Below, in pieces: positions 10,455-23,082 of a DNA stretch of 39,326 nt. Source of the stretch: Purshia tridentata. Lineage: Eukaryota > Streptophyta > Magnoliopsida > Rosales > Rosaceae. Position 1 is the stretch's first letter. The number at the start of each line of letters is the position of its first letter. The position numbers and the translations under genes were made by a program. The notes below the pieces were generated by a model. The model ran no database searches. It was given only the letters and a program-made list of their open reading frames with translations, and had not been told where the DNA came from. The stretch spans positions 1 through 39,326 of the forward strand of contig QANT01001322.1 of NCBI GenBank assembly GCA_003254885.1, given 5' to 3'.

Positions 10455-11540
10455 TTTCTTCTAAGGCCTTGTTTGGTATCCTATAAAAATTATTTAAAGA
10501 AAATTAGGATTCTTTTTTAGAATTTGAAAACTTGTTTGGTCTAAAATTTTAAAAATTTTGAAAATTTGTTTGGTTAATTTTCTTGAAAACAATATTTTTT
10601 TGCAAGATCTAGACTTACACTTGGGACAGGAGTCTTGGGACTCAATACTCAATACTTGGGACACGAAACCCTACACCCGATATTCAACAACCTAGAAGTA
10701 TACATAAGTCATTAATACACCATACTAGACTTGTAATGCACATAAAATCAATACAAACACAGTAATTCGTATGCTTATCAGTATAACATAATACACATAC
10801 ATGCACTTAAACCCATTGACAATGAAGAGCTTTTGGGGCATATCTTCTTCACTTCAATCCAGCTTTGTGTGTGAAAGATGGGTTCAGGGAGCTGAGCTTT
10901 AAAAGAAAATAATAGAAGAGGTTGCTAAGGTGCTGATGATTAGATGCCATTTAGTTCTAGTATTCCCTAAATCAAAAAAATTTCTAATTTTACACTAAAG
11001 AAACTCCACCGGCCGATACTTTGACGAATTATTAAAGAAAACCCAGGAATTATAATTATTTAGAACGTCTAAAAAATCATTCATCAAGTCTCCATATGAC
11101 ACATGTTCTATCTAGAATGTGAGGTAAAGAGCATTAGTACGAAACAGTGTGCTTCACATCTGGTGCTAATTTCCTATCACTGTTCAAAATATCGGAAATG
11201 TCGGATTTTTATATTAGCTGATATCGATAGAACGCCCCGTATACCCGATATATCGCCGGAAATCAGAAATATCGGAAATGCCCGACATTGTACCAACAAA
11301 AATGGAAGAATGATAATTAAGCCAAATAATTGAAAAAGAAGAATCTGATATACCTTTACATCCCATCTTACATACTGTTGAGTGTGTGAATCAACTCCTA
11401 TCTACCATTCAACCTCAAACTAAAACTCTCTCTAAATTGCACCAATTTATGAGAGTTTCGGCACCGAAACTTTGAGCAGAACCTTCAATCAGCAGCTGTG
11501 AGCTTTGTGAATGTGAGTCTTCGCTTTCTCTTTCTCAGTC
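10455..11540. other. Upstream region of the FEY-like gene
   Basis: Contains the presumed FEY promoter and 5' UTR next to 10454. A patch at 11185-11292 has repeated and inverted copies of AATATCGGAAATG / GATATATCGCCGG, a self-complementary texture seen in degraded plant transposons. No gene is recognised. Confidence 0.4.
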
Positions 11541-11570
11541 TCTCTGTCTCTGTCTCTGTCTCTGTCTCTG
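11541..11570. repeat. (TCTCTG)5 microsatellite
   Basis: Five perfect TCTCTG units within a longer CT-rich tract (about 11518-11570). The tract resembles plant 5' UTR sequence, but no attached gene could be shown. Confidence 0.9.
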
Positions 11571-11858
11571 GTGTCTTAGCATAGGAACTTCTTATCTCTG
11601 CTTGTTTGAATCGCCAAAACAATTAACAACTTGCAGAAAAGAAGTTTTGGGTGGTTTTGAATGGACTCCGAATGGATTCATTTTTGCCACCACAACCTTT
11701 TTTGTGATGACCAAAAATGGAGTCTTGAGTGTTGGGCCTTATAATAGGTTTTTGATTAGTGGGTTTGGGCTTCGACTACAAAGATTCAATTTAAATCAAT
11801 TTATAAACGAACATATTAAATTGGGGGACTTTTCCTATTTTTCAACTTTCATTTTTTG

Positions 11859-12044
11859 AACCTATTTTTAAAGAATTCAAAAAAAAAAATTATATAATTT
11901 TTAAAGAGTTTTTTGTTAGTTAAATATATCAATTCTACATTCTCATTTAAAAACCTATTTTTAAAGAATTCAAAAAAAAAATTATATAATTTTTAAAGAG
12001 TTTTTTATTAGTTAAATATATCAATTCTACATTCTCATTTAATA
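11859..12044. repeat. 93-bp tandem duplication
   Basis: Two adjacent near-identical copies of an AT-rich unit containing CCTATTTTTAAAGAATTC (starting near 11861 and 11954). They differ by one A in an A-run and by a single substitution (TTTTGTTAG against TTTTATTAG). Confidence 0.92.
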
Positions 12045-12329
12045 GGGAATAACATTATAATAATAATAAATAAAAATATGTATGTAGACATAGTTTGTTT
12101 TTTTATCTAATAATACTTGTATTTATATATTTTACTGTTTTTTTTAATAGCTGTGTTTTTTTATTAGATTATAGGTTTGTTATATTAGACTTTTTTTCTT
12201 TTTCTTTTTTAAATTTGGGTTTTACAGTTACTTACTATAAAACTTTTTATCTGAGTTTTACAATTACATACTATAAAACCTTACTGTTGTTAATAGCTTT
12301 ATTGTATGAGCTATACACTTAAAATATTG

Positions 12330-13080
12330 AGCAAATTACACATAGGTGGGGAATCAAGGACAGGTAAAGGTGTGGTGATATTGGTGGGTTATGTAGAATT
12401 GGGAAAATCAGGAACTTGTAGAGGAAGGACTGGTGACGAGAAGTCTTGTTGAGGATCCAGTGTGGTATGGTATGGAAATTCTATTTCATGGAAGGTAAAA
12501 TCATGGCTGGTGTAAATTTTCTTGGAGGCTAGTTTGTAAATCTTGTATGCCTTTTGTGCATCTGGATAGCCTAAGAAAATGCCTGGTTTGACCCTTTTAT
12601 CTAATTAATGTTGTTGGTGAAGAACATTGTGACCATAGCATAGGCAACCAAAAGTTCTTAAGGGCTTGCCAAGTAAAATTTCATATGGTGTTTGACCTTT
12701 TAAAATTAGGGTAGGCATGCGATTGATGAGATAAGCGTGGTTGTGAGTATGCATTCTCCCCAAAAAGGTAAGGGAAGGTTAGATTGGAAACGAAGGGCAT
12801 GGACAATATCGAGGAGATGGCGGTATTTTCTTTCCACAACACCATTTTGTTGAGGTGTGCCTACACAAGTGTGTTAATGATGAAGAAATTTAAACATTCA
12901 TCTCAAAATCAATTAGCTATTAAAAGAGTAATCTAATGAGTTAAGAAAGGTTTGGATGTCATGATTAAAACATTCCAAGCCATTATCCATGTGAATGGTG
13001 CGTATAGTAGAAGAAAATTGTGTTTTAACCTTGAGGAAAAAAATTGCGAAGATGGTTATTAACATCACATTGTTTTGAAT
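12330..13080 (-). mobile_element. Broken Ty1/copia retrotransposon fragment
   Basis: Read on the minus strand, this region encodes recognisable copia polyprotein pieces with stops and small frame losses. In order from about 13080 downwards: an integrase-core segment with the MDNGLE acidic motif (about 12980-13000); the conserved [11 protein letters not shown] block (about 12830-12860); a segment like [14 protein letters not shown] (about 12760-12795); then the post-integrase region with LGYPDAQKAYK-like sequence (about 12545-12580). No LTRs or reverse transcriptase core (YVDD) are visible, so it is a truncated, non-functional relic. Boundaries are approximate. Confidence 0.85.
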
Positions 13081-14000
13081 CTAAACCTAGAATCTAACAT
13101 CAGATTATGCGACGTGACTAGTATAATGATAGACATCTCAACCTTATTTGTCAAGATTGGACCAACAAAATGTAGACAATCAAAGAAACAGCCGAGGATG
13201 ATGCCAGTGGTAAAATAACTTTAACAGAGGAAGAATATAAAGTGATAATGAACAAGATGAAGTATTATATCAATATCATTAAATGACATTGATAGACAAT
13301 AGTTGAGCACGAAGCTAATCATCTGGGTAATACATCCAATCTTTTCAATTTCAAAAAAGAACAGAGAGCGGATCCCACTTTTTAACATAGCATAAGAAAC
13401 TTTTTGTTATTGAATACAAATACATACGCAATATAGTCTTTTAGCACGTTCTTTTGGCAAACATACAGATAGAAGACGTCGTTCAATCTAATTTACAATA
13501 AATTAATTAATAAATTGAATAAAAAGAAGAAAATGAACAGGCATCAATTTGTGAGATGAGATTGGACGACTCCATGGATTATCAAAGTATTGTTCATTTT
13601 GCAATCCTTGTTGCTATTAATGCAAGTAAATATTGAAATGAGCAGTAATGATTATGATTATGATTTTGACTTAAGCAAACATATATTAGTAGAATCATAT
13701 CATTTTATCTACTATCAGTTTGGCAAACAAATTATGGTTGGATCTTCAAAATTTGCAAAGAGGGAGTTGTTGGGGAATACGCAGCTGCTCCATGTGAGTA
13801 GGTTGAAGTTGCAGCCTCATATGACACTATCACATCTCTAGGGAGACAAAGCAGCAATTCCAAGGCAATGGGAGGTGGGTTTGTTTAGAAAATCACAAAC
13901 ACACAAATAAAAAAACAATAAAAATAACAGCAATAAACTAAGAACCTATGTTAAAGTCTTAAAGAAGAAGACCTACGATTACATTCAATTATATAACATT
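13081..14000. other. Intergenic, upstream of MLO
   Basis: No convincing gene. An 83-codon + strand ORF (13590-13841) has no recognisable domain. Parts may be further decayed retrotransposon. Confidence 0.4.
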
Positions 14001-14003
14001 AAT

Positions 14004-14014
14004 ATATTATATAA
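14004..14014 (+). promoter_or_regulatory. Candidate TATA box of MLO
   Basis: TATTATATAAC lies about 160 nt before the MLO start codon, with a pyrimidine-rich leader (14030-14095) between them, as is common in plant 5' UTRs. The assignment rests on motif and spacing only. Confidence 0.3.
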
Positions 14015-14173
14015 CAATGTGTCCACCTTGTTCTACTATTTCCCACTTCCCCAGTTCCTGGATCTTTCCCATTTCCATTACTTTTCCATTTTCTCGAGAA
14101 AGTTCCCAAGTTTACCCAGGAAAATAAAAAAAGTTGAGTGTGTGTGAGAGTTGGTTGATTTTTTCTAGGAACA

Positions 14174-17100
14174 ATGGAGGATGTGATACAGCAACAAAAG
14201 TCATTGGCCGAGACACCAACCTATTCAGTTGCTTCGGTCGTTACAGTTATGGTCTTTGTGTGCTTTCTGGTAGAAAGGTCAATCTACAGATTTGGAAAGG
14301 TAAGGAGGTTGAGTTATGTTGTACACTTGTAGTGTCCTGTTTGGTTCCTGAGAAAACTTGGGGTATAAGGCAAAAAGGTGCTTTTGCATCTTTGGCTGGA
14401 CCCAAATAAAATGTCTGACTTGTTCAGCTAAGTTAGGAAAATTTTGTGAGAAAAGAAAATTTATTTGTAGTGTTTGGTTACTGAGAAAATGTGAGAACTA
14501 AATAAATTATGTTTTCAAGCCAAAAGATTCAAAGAAAAGAAAGATACATTTATGAACTGTTATCTTTATTTATTGAGGGCCCACATAGCAATCTGGGATG
14601 CTTTAGTTTAGTCGAAGAGGACATAAAAGCAGTTATGTAATAATGTTCTGTTTGATTACTGGGAGTGTGAGAAATGAAATAAATAATTTTTTGGTTATTA
14701 GGTTCGTCATTAATAGTTCTGTTTTCTATACAGTGGTTAAAGAAGACTAGGAGGAAAGCGCTGTTTGCTTCTTTGGAGAAGATTAAAGAAGGTGAGTTGA
14801 GCGTGGGGTTCTTTAAAAATAGTTTTTCTTATGAATGTTGAGAAATGCTGACTGCTGATAGTGATAGACTACTATCTCTGTCTCTCTCCCATTCGCTCTG
14901 TTGTGTATTATGGAGTGATAGACTACTAAGAGAGCTATTGATGTGAGAATTTGGGTTTTATTTATTATTATTTTTTTTTTGTCCCTCAAATTTTGGTATT
15001 CCTGTCAGAGCTGATGCTGCTTGGCCTAATATCTTTGTTGTTGGCACAATCGGCAAGGTGGATCTCTGAGATTTGTGTTGATTCTTCTCTTTTCACCAGT
15101 AAATTTTATATCTGTTCTGAGAAAGATTACAGCGCTGACGAGAATGTCATGCTTGAAAGCTCTTTTCCTACTCATAATGAGACTGATATTCCAAGAGGAT
15201 TAAATAACCTTTCTCTTCATCAATGTGGTGAGGTAAACTGCTTTCCAAACTTGAATATGGACAGGATTCGTGGATTCATTTGTCTTATTAATTTTTCTAT
15301 GGTTGAATGCAGGGCCGTGAACCATTTGTTTCATATGAGGGACTGGAGCAGCTGCACCGGTTCTTGTTTGTTCTTGGGATCACCCATGTGTTGTATAGTT
15401 GTTTGGCAGTTGGTTTGGCTATGAGCAAGGTGCAATCCTCATATCCCTGATTTTGATTTGAAGGTTTACATTTAGAGCTTCTTAATATAAGCGCATTTTT
15501 TAGATTGCTTCTTTAGGGAGCATGAAAGCAATTCTTTTTGTGCAGTTTCAGACACTGCATAAAAGGAATTTCTATCTTCAAATGAATCCATCCTTTTGGC
15601 TGGGTTGTTCAGTTATCAAAGAGGAGCTCACTATACTAAAATCAAATGATTCACTTATTGCCAAAGTGAATTTGGATTCAATTCGTTCCTATATTTTAAG
15701 TATGGTCTGATGTGATATGAAATATTTTCATTTGAAAATGATAACTAGGCTTAGTCTTAGGGAGCTTGATAACAACCTCTTTAGGGTTGGCTAGACATAC
15801 ACTTTCTTTGATTCTTTATATCTGGCAGTCCTTGTATCTCAAACTAGTTCACATACCTTGTAGAGTACAGATGTAATTTCATTTGCTTGTGATGTCCACT
15901 GCCTCCTGATATAGTGCAGATTTTTACAGATTTATAGTTGGAGGAAATGGGAAAATCATGCTGGCTTGGTGACTGATGGGAATTTTCAAGGTACACAATA
16001 AAATGAAGAATTGTTACAATATAAAATGCCTTGTTATTTCCGTAAAAATTTATTGTTGGTGATGATATAATGCAATAGCGCGCCTAATTGGTGGCAATTT
16101 CAAGGCCATATGAACACCTTATTTCATCCATTTCTGCTCTTGCATGTTGTTTTTCATATTGGAGACATTGGTCAATATATCAGAAAGCTGGATAAACTCA
16201 TGCTTGTGAACCTGTAGCCTTTTCAGATTAACAATTCAATATTGTGCATGTCTCATAGTTGCTCAAATTTAAGAATTACATCTACCAATTAATTACAAAT
16301 AAAAAACTTTGTGTTTGCACGAGGCACTTGACTTATTGCTGTAGTTAAGCAAAACAGGCCTGTATTGGACCAAGAGAAGTTATCTTAAACAGAAGAAATT
16401 AAGTTCTTTGGTTAGGATGAAGTTCTAGGTTGGAAACCAAATATTCATTAGTGACCTTGAAACAAAAACCCCTACTTGAGACTATTTCTAGGGAGTTTTA
16501 CATCAGGAAAGGATATTAGTTCATATTCAAGGGGATTGAACAACCAAATTACACAAACTGTTTTGGAAGAAGATGCACACTTGGGCTCACAAACATACAC
16601 TATAGCATCTGATTCTGTATTTGAGTGCTAAAAATAGAAGATCATCGAACAAGCTTCATTGGCTTTATTATACGTTCCTTTATCTTCTCGGGAACTTATA
16701 ACAACTCCTAGTGAACTTTGTCACTTAAAAAATATCTTGTTTTTGCATGCCTTTGGAATACATTGATTATCTTGGCTATATTAGTGTTCTAATCTTAGTT
16801 TTGTTCAATAGCAAAGAAAAACAAGGTGATGAGGCGACAAACTACCTTTGTTTTCCATCACACATCTCATCCATGGAGCAGGAACCGGTTTCTCATTTGG
16901 ATGGTAACTTTTGATCCCCTCCCTTTTTATCAGGGTACTTCTGTCTTGATGGAGGTTTTCAATATATATGTATTTCCTTTTATTTTCCTACTAAAACAAA
17001 ATATAAAATAACTAAATTAGTTCAATTATTACTTGGGAACCTATTCCTGGGGTAGGCACTCTACAATTCCCATCATACGTATCTATATATGATGATCAGC

Positions 17101-20100
17101 GTCAAAGCTGTTTACAAAACCTCAATATTTTAAGGACAATGCTCAGGTACTCAGATTTGAGTACCAACCTTGTCCTCATGGCCAGTCAACTGAGCCCGTG
17201 ATGGGGTTCACCATCCCAACTCTCTATTCTCTCTCATGGTGGAGCTCATTTGATTGGCCATGAGGACAAGGAGGTACTCAAATCTGAGTACCTAAGCATT
17301 GTTCATATTTTAATTACATAAGTTGATGCATGTGTCAAATGCAACTTGCTTCATGTCATCATCTGCAAGCTAATGACCTTGCATAAGTTGTGCTCTTATG
17401 GCAATACAGCATCACAAACATTTGTGATAATAATTTTTCGTGATAAGAATAACATATTTGCCTTTATTCGGAACAAGAAATCTTTTAAACACGTGCAGTC
17501 AAATCTTTCTTTACTGTAAAGGCAAGATGAATCAGATATTCACCTGTTTTTGTTCTGTGTTACCCCTACTTCCAAATTTTTGCTAAATGTTTGATTTTTT
17601 CAGTTTTCAAATGTTTGTAAGGTAAAGTTGATTTGCGTCCTAATCCTGCAGCTCTGCTTTCTACGACAATTTAAGAGTTCTATACAGAGATCTGATTACT
17701 TGGCTCTGCGTTTGGGCTTCATCACTGTGGGTATTTATATTTAATTATTGATGCCCTTAGTTGTACATGCTGATTTCCTAATGCCTATTGGGCTTATTTG
17801 CCAAAGACAAAAACTTTGTTATTTTCAAATTTATAAATCTTATATATATATATATGATTATGCACATCATTTTTCATTGATATTCTACTAAATATATCAG
17901 AACACCTGTAGGAACCTTTTCAAATTTGTGCCTATGTTTACATACAGCAAGTGGATGTAATGCAATTGCATGTAACAACTGTGAATATGGAGCAAATAGC
18001 ATGATTAGAAAGACAACCCAAAGTTTACATAATGTAGTGTGTGTGCCTATAATTTTTCCAATTATAAAGTCTTTCTGTTATAATGAAAGCAATAGAATTC
18101 TAAGCTAGCCATGTTATGATAAAGTTTGTAATTCATTTATCACCCTGGTTTATGCAACATGACCAATTTACTTAGAGGATATATCAAATGGATCTTTGTC
18201 AAGTCTTTACCCGGTTCTTTTATTTCCCCGATGAGTATCTTTATCAGATCTTAATTTCTCTAATCCACAGATGCAAAAATAAGAAAAGAAAACGTTATGG
18301 TATGTTATTTTTATGTAGATGGAAAATCATTTATTTCATTTTTCAAGTTTGCATTGTTTTTCAATTAACATATTTAATTTTCTTTATCAGCTGTCTTTCT
18401 TCCAAAATTCACTAGAAAACTTGAACTATTTGAACAAAGATGCTACATGAAGTTACAGATATTAACATTATTTAATCACCTTATGTATTTTGAGATTTGT
18501 AACATCAGTGCAATAAATTCTGTTTACTCTCTTGTTCATTGAAATATCATTGTTTTTATCGTATGCTATTATAGTACTGAATTGTGTTGCATTTTACTTG
18601 TGTGTTAATAATATGCAGAAGCACAAACTTCCACTTTCTTATAATTTTCATAAATATATGGTCCGGAGTATGGAAGATGAACTTCACGGCATACTTGGTA
18701 TTAGGTGTGCACTTTTCTGAATTACATAATTTTCTTCTGTGTGATTTTGATATAGTTCTATCTTTTTTTGATTTCTTGAGTGAACTTTTTTCTTTTTATG
18801 TACTTAAGTTGTCATGCAATGCAGCTCTATGAATTTCTTACCCATCAAGAAAATAAAAAGAAAAGAATATGACCTCAGCTCTGGATGGCATCACTTTAGA
18901 GTATATTTACGTCTGCAGTTAATGTGAGGTTGTATAGGACAGTTATGCTACTAGAGTGTGCAATATCCATATCAGATATGCATCACCTCTTCGATGCCCC
19001 TAAGAATTATCTGGTAATGCTTTAACCCTTTGGTTGAACAATTAGGATTTCTTCTTGTCCTCGAACCTCAATCATAAAAGTAGTCTCTAGATCATTAGTA
19101 ACTTTAAGATTGGTATTGAACCAATGAAAACTTTAATATCTTAGATGTAAGGTGAGGAAGGTGAAATGTTTGATAGTCATTCTATGACCCTGATACCAAA
19201 CTTTGAATTAGTGGTCTTTTCACATCATCAGCAAATGTAATACTTGACTTGCAGATGGCTTTTCACTATTTTTATGTGTCCCATGCAAGAAATATGTCCA
19301 AAATCTGCATTGACAAGCAGCCGCATTCTTTGCATATATATAATTTTCTGAAACGATAACTAGTTAAAACAGTTTACAATAATCTATATTGAACAGATGA
19401 CCTACTATTGCTTATGCTATAACAACCATCTTAAACATATTTATTTTCTTAAACACTTCTTAATCATCTTAAGGGGGAGGAAGGAAGATTGTATCTGAAT
19501 TAGCTTTGATTTTGCAGCTGGCCGCTTTGGGGTTATGCCATAGTGTGCATTTTCGTAAACATTCACGGTAACTTCTTGTATGCTCAGAGTCAAAATAAAT
19601 AGATTTTTGTAGATTTGGAGCTTTTTGTTTTTTCTAAATTATTTCCAATTGATGCAGGTCTGAATGTTTACTTTTGGCTTTCTTTCATCCCTGTCATTGT
19701 AAGAATACATACCCTTATAACAATTTTCCATCTCATTTTTTCTTTTACCGATCCTTTTCAATTGTTTTGCACGCCATAGCTTGTCATGCTGGTTGGAACA
19801 AAGCTCCAGCATGTTGTCTCCTCCTTAGCACTTGGAATTGTGGAACAAGCTGAGCCAACTGTTGGGAATCAAGTGAAGCCACGTGACGATTTGTTTTGGT
19901 TTGGAAAACCAGTGATACTACTGCGGTTGATTCAATTCATCATATTTCAGGTTATGAATATTTGCAGTTGATATCCCATGTCTTATTTATCATTTATGAT
20001 CTAGAGAACTCTCTTCATGATATCAATCATCAGTACTCACTGTCTTCTCTTGTGCATGCTTGCAGAATGCCTTTGAGATGGCAACATTCCTCTGGTCCTT

Positions 20101-21871
20101 GGTAAGATTCATGAAAGAAATTACAAATTGTTTGGATACAATGTCAGAGATTTTCATTTTTATTTGTAAGTTTGTAATGGGAAGTACTTTATTATTTAAG
20201 TAACATAGTCGTGAAAGTGTGGAGAGCTTCTCAAGAAGTCAAGAAGCGCTTAGAGAAAATACCAACTTAAAAGTCTGATAATATTGTTTTAATACATGGA
20301 GGCTTTTTCTTCACCAAAACATAAAACATAGCAGCTTTTACATTTGATGCCTTCACCGTTGTAGTATGGCAACTTTTACATGCATCAATTCACTGTCACT
20401 TTAAGATTATTAATTCCTATTATAAAGATTAGGTAATAGCTTTCTGTTTAATGCTTGTTCTTTTCACCATTAAAGGGAAACTAGCTGGTAGGCGAGGGGT
20501 ATAAAGCAATTGTTACATAATGCCTCTCTAGCTAGTATTGGTATTTAAACTGTTAATAGATTGTACTCATCTTAATATTGTCAATGGTTCCTAACGCAGT
20601 GAGCTTTGAAAGTTAAATTGACTGATCTGTTTTCTGTGCTCATGAATTATGAGTCCTCAGTTAATGGTTCAGCTCTGTGCTTCGTTTTCAATCATTACAT
20701 TTATATTGAATTTCTCTTTGAATTTGCAGTGGGGATTTAAGCAGAGATCATGCTTCATGAAAAACCACATAATGATAGTTATTCGCTTGGTTTCTGGGTA
20801 TGTTGCTTTTCTTTATATCTACTTTTACGACACGATAATTTCCGGTTATGCCACCTCTTGCATCAACATATGAACAATATCGGAGTGCCATGGCTTTGGT
20901 ACTAGTTTGTCAATCACTCCTGTGAATTTGTTGGACCTGTAATGTGCACCTCACAATATTTTTCTTTTTGGGTAATGGCAGTGTTATCGTTCAGTTCTGG
21001 TGCAGCTACAGCACAGTGCCTCTGAACGTGATTGTTACACAGGTTTGCTTAAATTCTGCAATGATTAACATATAAATACATTCCCCTCATTCAATACTTT
21101 TCACGAAGAAACAATGCACATGGGAAAAAAACTTCTTTATAACCGATGTATACAACCCCTCACATTCAACCTTTCACATGTCAGTAGTGAAATCACAAAG
21201 TGAGGAAAAGTTGCATACAGAGGTTGTATGCAAGAATTTCTAGTGTGCATGACTGCGAAAATTTCAAAATGGCTGATGTAGGAGTGGTAATGGCTCCCCT
21301 TAGCCAACAGAACTAGGGATTTCCTAGTTATGGGAACTTAAGGATGTCATAGAAGATTAGAAATGGTTCAGTTTGTGCAATAGTTGAGTGCTTATGATAA
21401 TTCATTTCCGGCATTTTTGGCATTCTATGACTGCAGATGGGATCCAGGTTCCAGAAAGCTCTGGTTGCTGAGAGTGTGAGAGATTCACTCCATAGTTGGT
21501 GCAAGAGAGTAAAGGAGAGGTCTAAACGTGATTCTGTGCACTCACATGCTACAAGGTCAGTTTGTTCACTTGATTACACTGTTGATGAGAGGGATGAGAT
21601 AACAGTTGCATCTGGTACTTTGTCTCGGAGCTCTTCCTTGGACTCCCTACATCAAGTAACTGTAGCATCAATGGAACAGCCTGCAGAGGCTGTTCTTGAG
21701 ACTTCTGAGCCACCTCATCATGAATACTCATTCCGGGTGGCTGAGTATTTAGCTGAATCGGCAAGAATTAGTGCATCACAACCTCCGACCAACGGCGAAG
21801 ATGACCATGATGAAGGCAATGGAGTGGAAGAAAACATGGAGACACTATTTGAGTTGTTTCAGAAAACATAG
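14174..21871 (+). CDS. MLO11: MLO-family seven-TM protein (MLO4/11 type)
   Basis: Fifteen exons: 14174-14299, 14734-14791, 15009-15232, 15313-15429, 15930-15990, 16812-16903, 17652-17726, 18619-18704, 19518-19567, 19658-19698, 19780-19950, 20066-20101, 20730-20797, 20982-21042 and 21437-21871. They join in frame to 566 aa. MLO proteins are plasma-membrane, calmodulin-binding, seven-helix proteins linked to calcium signalling. [10 protein letters not shown] near the start, [21 protein letters not shown] and [18 protein letters not shown] are family hallmarks. The last, about residues 434-453, is the calmodulin-binding helix. The four conserved loop cysteines appear as C84, C97, C134 and C387. 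The start follows an in-frame TGA and sits in AACAATGG. Sequence resembles Arabidopsis MLO4/MLO11, which act in root touch and gravity responses, rather than the powdery-mildew susceptibility clade. The choice between MLO4 and MLO11 names is uncertain. Confidence 0.95.
17125..17133. repeat. Target site duplication, left copy (MULE MITE)
   Basis: The 9-mer ATATTTTAA immediately precedes the MITE and recurs exactly at 17305-17313. Confidence 0.9.
17134..17304. mobile_element. Mutator-type MITE in MLO intron 6
   Basis: A 171-bp element with long inverted termini. The left end GGACAATGCTCAGGTACTCA and the right end TGAGTACCTAAGCATTGTTC are near-perfect complements, and the pairing continues through CCTTGTCCTCATGGCCA / TGGCCATGAGGACAAGG. 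Perfect 9-bp flanking copies of ATATTTTAA point to the Mutator superfamily. No ORF is present. It lies in intron 6, well away from both splice sites, and would form a strong hairpin in the pre-mRNA. Confidence 0.93.
17305..17313. repeat. Target site duplication, right copy (MULE MITE)
   Basis: Exact repeat of the ATATTTTAA found at 17125-17133. Confidence 0.9.
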
Positions 21872-22369
21872 GTATTTCTCCACTTCTGTTTCAAGAGTTC
21901 AAAGTATTGTTTATAACTCAGCCATTTGAGGCTTCATTTATATTTTTGGCATGGTGTAATATAAGTTTATCTCAGATAATCAGCTAGATTTTGATTTTTT
22001 TCGGTTTAGGATAATGACTGAACACTTGAATGTATATTCTGTTAAGTAATGGTGTAGTGTAATTCATTCATTCCCAGAGTCAAATAAGTACGGCATGTAA
22101 GACTTACACTGAAGGCAGCTTCTGTCCTTATTCTCATCACCATGTGTGCATGAGAGAGAGAGATTTAAGAGCAAATTCTTCATATAAGGGTTTCATACTA
22201 CAAATGAGAGTACAAAAACATGAAGCATCTCATTTAGAAACAAGACAATTATCCTGAAACAAACTAATTAAGCCAAGCAGCAGCCAAACATGATGATAGA
22301 TAATTAAAAAAAAAAAAAAATAAAAGAAGATGACAGCATGCAACCCACAGTGAAATCTAGAGATCACAC
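21872..22369. other. Convergent 3' region of MLO and ferredoxin
   Basis: Only 498 bp separate the MLO stop (+) from the ferredoxin stop (-), so both 3' UTRs must lie here and may overlap. It contains a short GA repeat (about 22152-22163) and an A tract (22306-22320). AATAAG near 22083 is a possible MLO polyadenylation signal. Confidence 0.5.
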
Positions 22370-22807
22370 TTAACCAGTGAGCTCCTCTTCCTTGTGGGTC
22401 TCAAGCACAATATCAGATGAGGGATAAGCCACACAAGTGAGGACAAACCCACCATCAATCTGCTCATCATCAAGAAAGCTCTGATCTGACTGGTCCACAG
22501 ACCCTTCCACAACTTTGCCAGCACATGAAGAGCAAGACCCTGCCCTGCAAGAGTAGGGCAGGTCAAGACCAGCCTCCTCAGCAGCGTCAAGAATGTAAAC
22601 ATCATCAGGGCACTCAAACTCTTGAGGTCCTTCAGGTGTCAGCAGCTTCACCTTGTATGCAGCCATGGCTACACGCCCTCCACGGCTGGCCTTCAATCCA
22701 AACAGAGCCTGACCCATGTTGGGGGCTAACCTTAGGCTGCTCATCGGCTGTCCTCGGATGAAGGAGGTGCTGACCATGGTGCCAGACAGAGCGGCTGTGG
22801 TTGCCAT
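22370..22807 (-). CDS. FD: Chloroplast [2Fe-2S] ferredoxin precursor
   Basis: An intact, intronless 145-aa precursor. Residues 1-48 are a Ser/Thr/Ala/Arg-rich chloroplast transit peptide ending RVAM, with the mature protein starting [10 protein letters not shown] at about residue 49 (97 aa, the usual plant size). Cluster ligands are Cys87, Cys92 and Cys95 (CRAGSCSSC) and Cys125 (LTC). The acidic patches and the end KEEELTG fit photosynthetic ferredoxin, which carries electrons in the stroma from photosystem I to FNR and other reductases. I chose the ATG giving MATTAALSG. An in-frame ATG seven codons upstream exists, but its extra residues do not look like a usual Fd start. It is leaf-type by similarity. 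Its expression is probably light-regulated, but that is inferred from the family. Confidence 0.97.
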   Translation of the reverse strand: MATTAALSGTMVSTSFIRGQPMSSLRLAPNMGQALFGLKASRGGRVAMAAYKVKLLTPEGPQEFECPDDVYILDAAEEAGLDLPYSCRAGSCSSCAGKVVEGSVDQSDQSFLDDEQIDGGFVLTCVAYPSSDIVLETHKEEELTG

Positions 22808-22918
22808 CTTAGTAAATTGGTAATGCAAGCACTGCTGCTTTCAGTGGTGTGGTCTCAAAGAGCTGAAGAGAGTGGGAGAGGCTTAGTACTTAGTAGTGTT
22901 GATAATGGGATGGCTTGT

Positions 22919-22926
22919 GTAAATAG
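22919..22926 (-). promoter_or_regulatory. Candidate TATA box of ferredoxin
   Basis: On the minus strand this reads CTATTTAC, about 110 nt before the ferredoxin start codon, which would give a leader of roughly 80 nt. Just upstream on the same strand is CTAGCCACA. A second CTAGCCACA (22990-22998) and a GATAA I-box-like motif (23012-23016) lie further upstream. The assignment is by motif and spacing. Confidence 0.4.
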
Positions 22927-23082
22927 TGTGGCTAGAAATGAGAGGAAAGATGAAGTGGCGTCAACGCTATCTGCCACATGGCAACATGTTGTGGCTAGCT
23001 CTATCTCTTTATTATCCCTACAGGACCATATACATGGAGCTTCATCAGTTGGTTGGTGAATGACTGAGTGTGGTGGACACAA

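Noticed and set aside
13590..13841. 83-codon ORF upstream of MLO
   Set aside because: No recognisable domain or splice continuation into MLO; it lies next to decayed retrotransposon DNA.
22525..22761. ORF antisense to ferredoxin
   Set aside because: A shadow of the conserved ferredoxin sequence on the other strand, with no domain of its own.
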